A stretch of DNA of 6,032 nucleotides from Bacteroidales bacterium. Its GTDB lineage: Bacteria; Bacteroidota; Bacteroidia; Bacteroidales; JALTDM01. Shown one piece after another: positions 6,016-6,032 of the stretch; the first letter of the stretch is position 1; every line of letters begins with the position of its first letter. The DNA is taken from contig JALTEO010000338.1 of assembly GCA_027073875.1 (NCBI GenBank), positions 1 through 6,032 of the forward strand. The letters are read 5' to 3'. The position numbers and the translations under genes were made by a program. Under the pieces are notes generated by a model. The model searched no databases, was not told the DNA's origin, and saw only the letters and a list, made by a program, of their open reading frames with translations.

Positions 6016-6028
6016 ATATATATATATA
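6016..6028. repeat. Short AT dinucleotide run
   Basis: ATATATATATATA forms a 13-nt alternating tract near the right edge, in the non-coding sequence upstream of the thiamine-binding gene. It is probably neutral low-complexity DNA. The rest of 5928-6032 shows no gene. Confidence 0.7.
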
Positions 6029-6032
6029 AAAT

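Noticed and set aside
5928..6032. TPP (THI-box) riboswitch upstream of the thiamine-binding gene
   Set aside because: The CUGAGA and other conserved TPP aptamer segments are absent; the region is nearly pure A/T with one weak inverted repeat.

Overview
The window is AT-rich and looks like ordinary chromosomal housekeeping DNA from a member of the Bacteroidota. Four things point there: protein similarity by eye; a TAnnTTTG-type promoter box directly before mnmG; absence of clear Shine-Dalgarno sequences; and GCACC-TAC-GGTGC style intergenic hairpins, which I recall from Bacteroidota genomes but could not check. No genus can be named from the sequence alone.

All six genes are on the minus strand, so transcription runs from the right end to the left end. 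In that order they are: a small MTH1187/UPF0045-family thiamine-binding protein (5613-5927); an exported DUF3108 protein (4856-5629), whose GTG start overlaps the previous gene by 17 nt; a multi-pass DUF2238 (YjdF-like) membrane protein (4214-4831); mnmG, for tRNA wobble-uridine modification (2284-4146); ade, adenine deaminase (631-2259); and, after a repeat-bearing gap, rpiB, ribose-5-phosphate isomerase B (1-407), which is cut by the left edge.

The layout suggests two transcription groups. The three small genes are overlapping or 24 bp apart. mnmG has its own promoter-like box in a 67-bp gap, and ade follows mnmG after 24 bp. rpiB is separated from ade by 223 bp holding two covarying hairpins exactly 50 nt apart and two copies of an 11-nt direct repeat. 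The genes do not form one pathway; ade (purine salvage) and rpiB (pentose phosphates) are both nucleotide-related.

The most notable non-coding signal is TGTTTCACATGAAACA between mnmG and ade, one base away from the bacterial centromere site parS (TGTTTCACGTGAAACA). I see no mobile element, CRISPR, defence system or RNA gene, and no convincing undescribed system. The two DUF proteins are the only genes without a known role.
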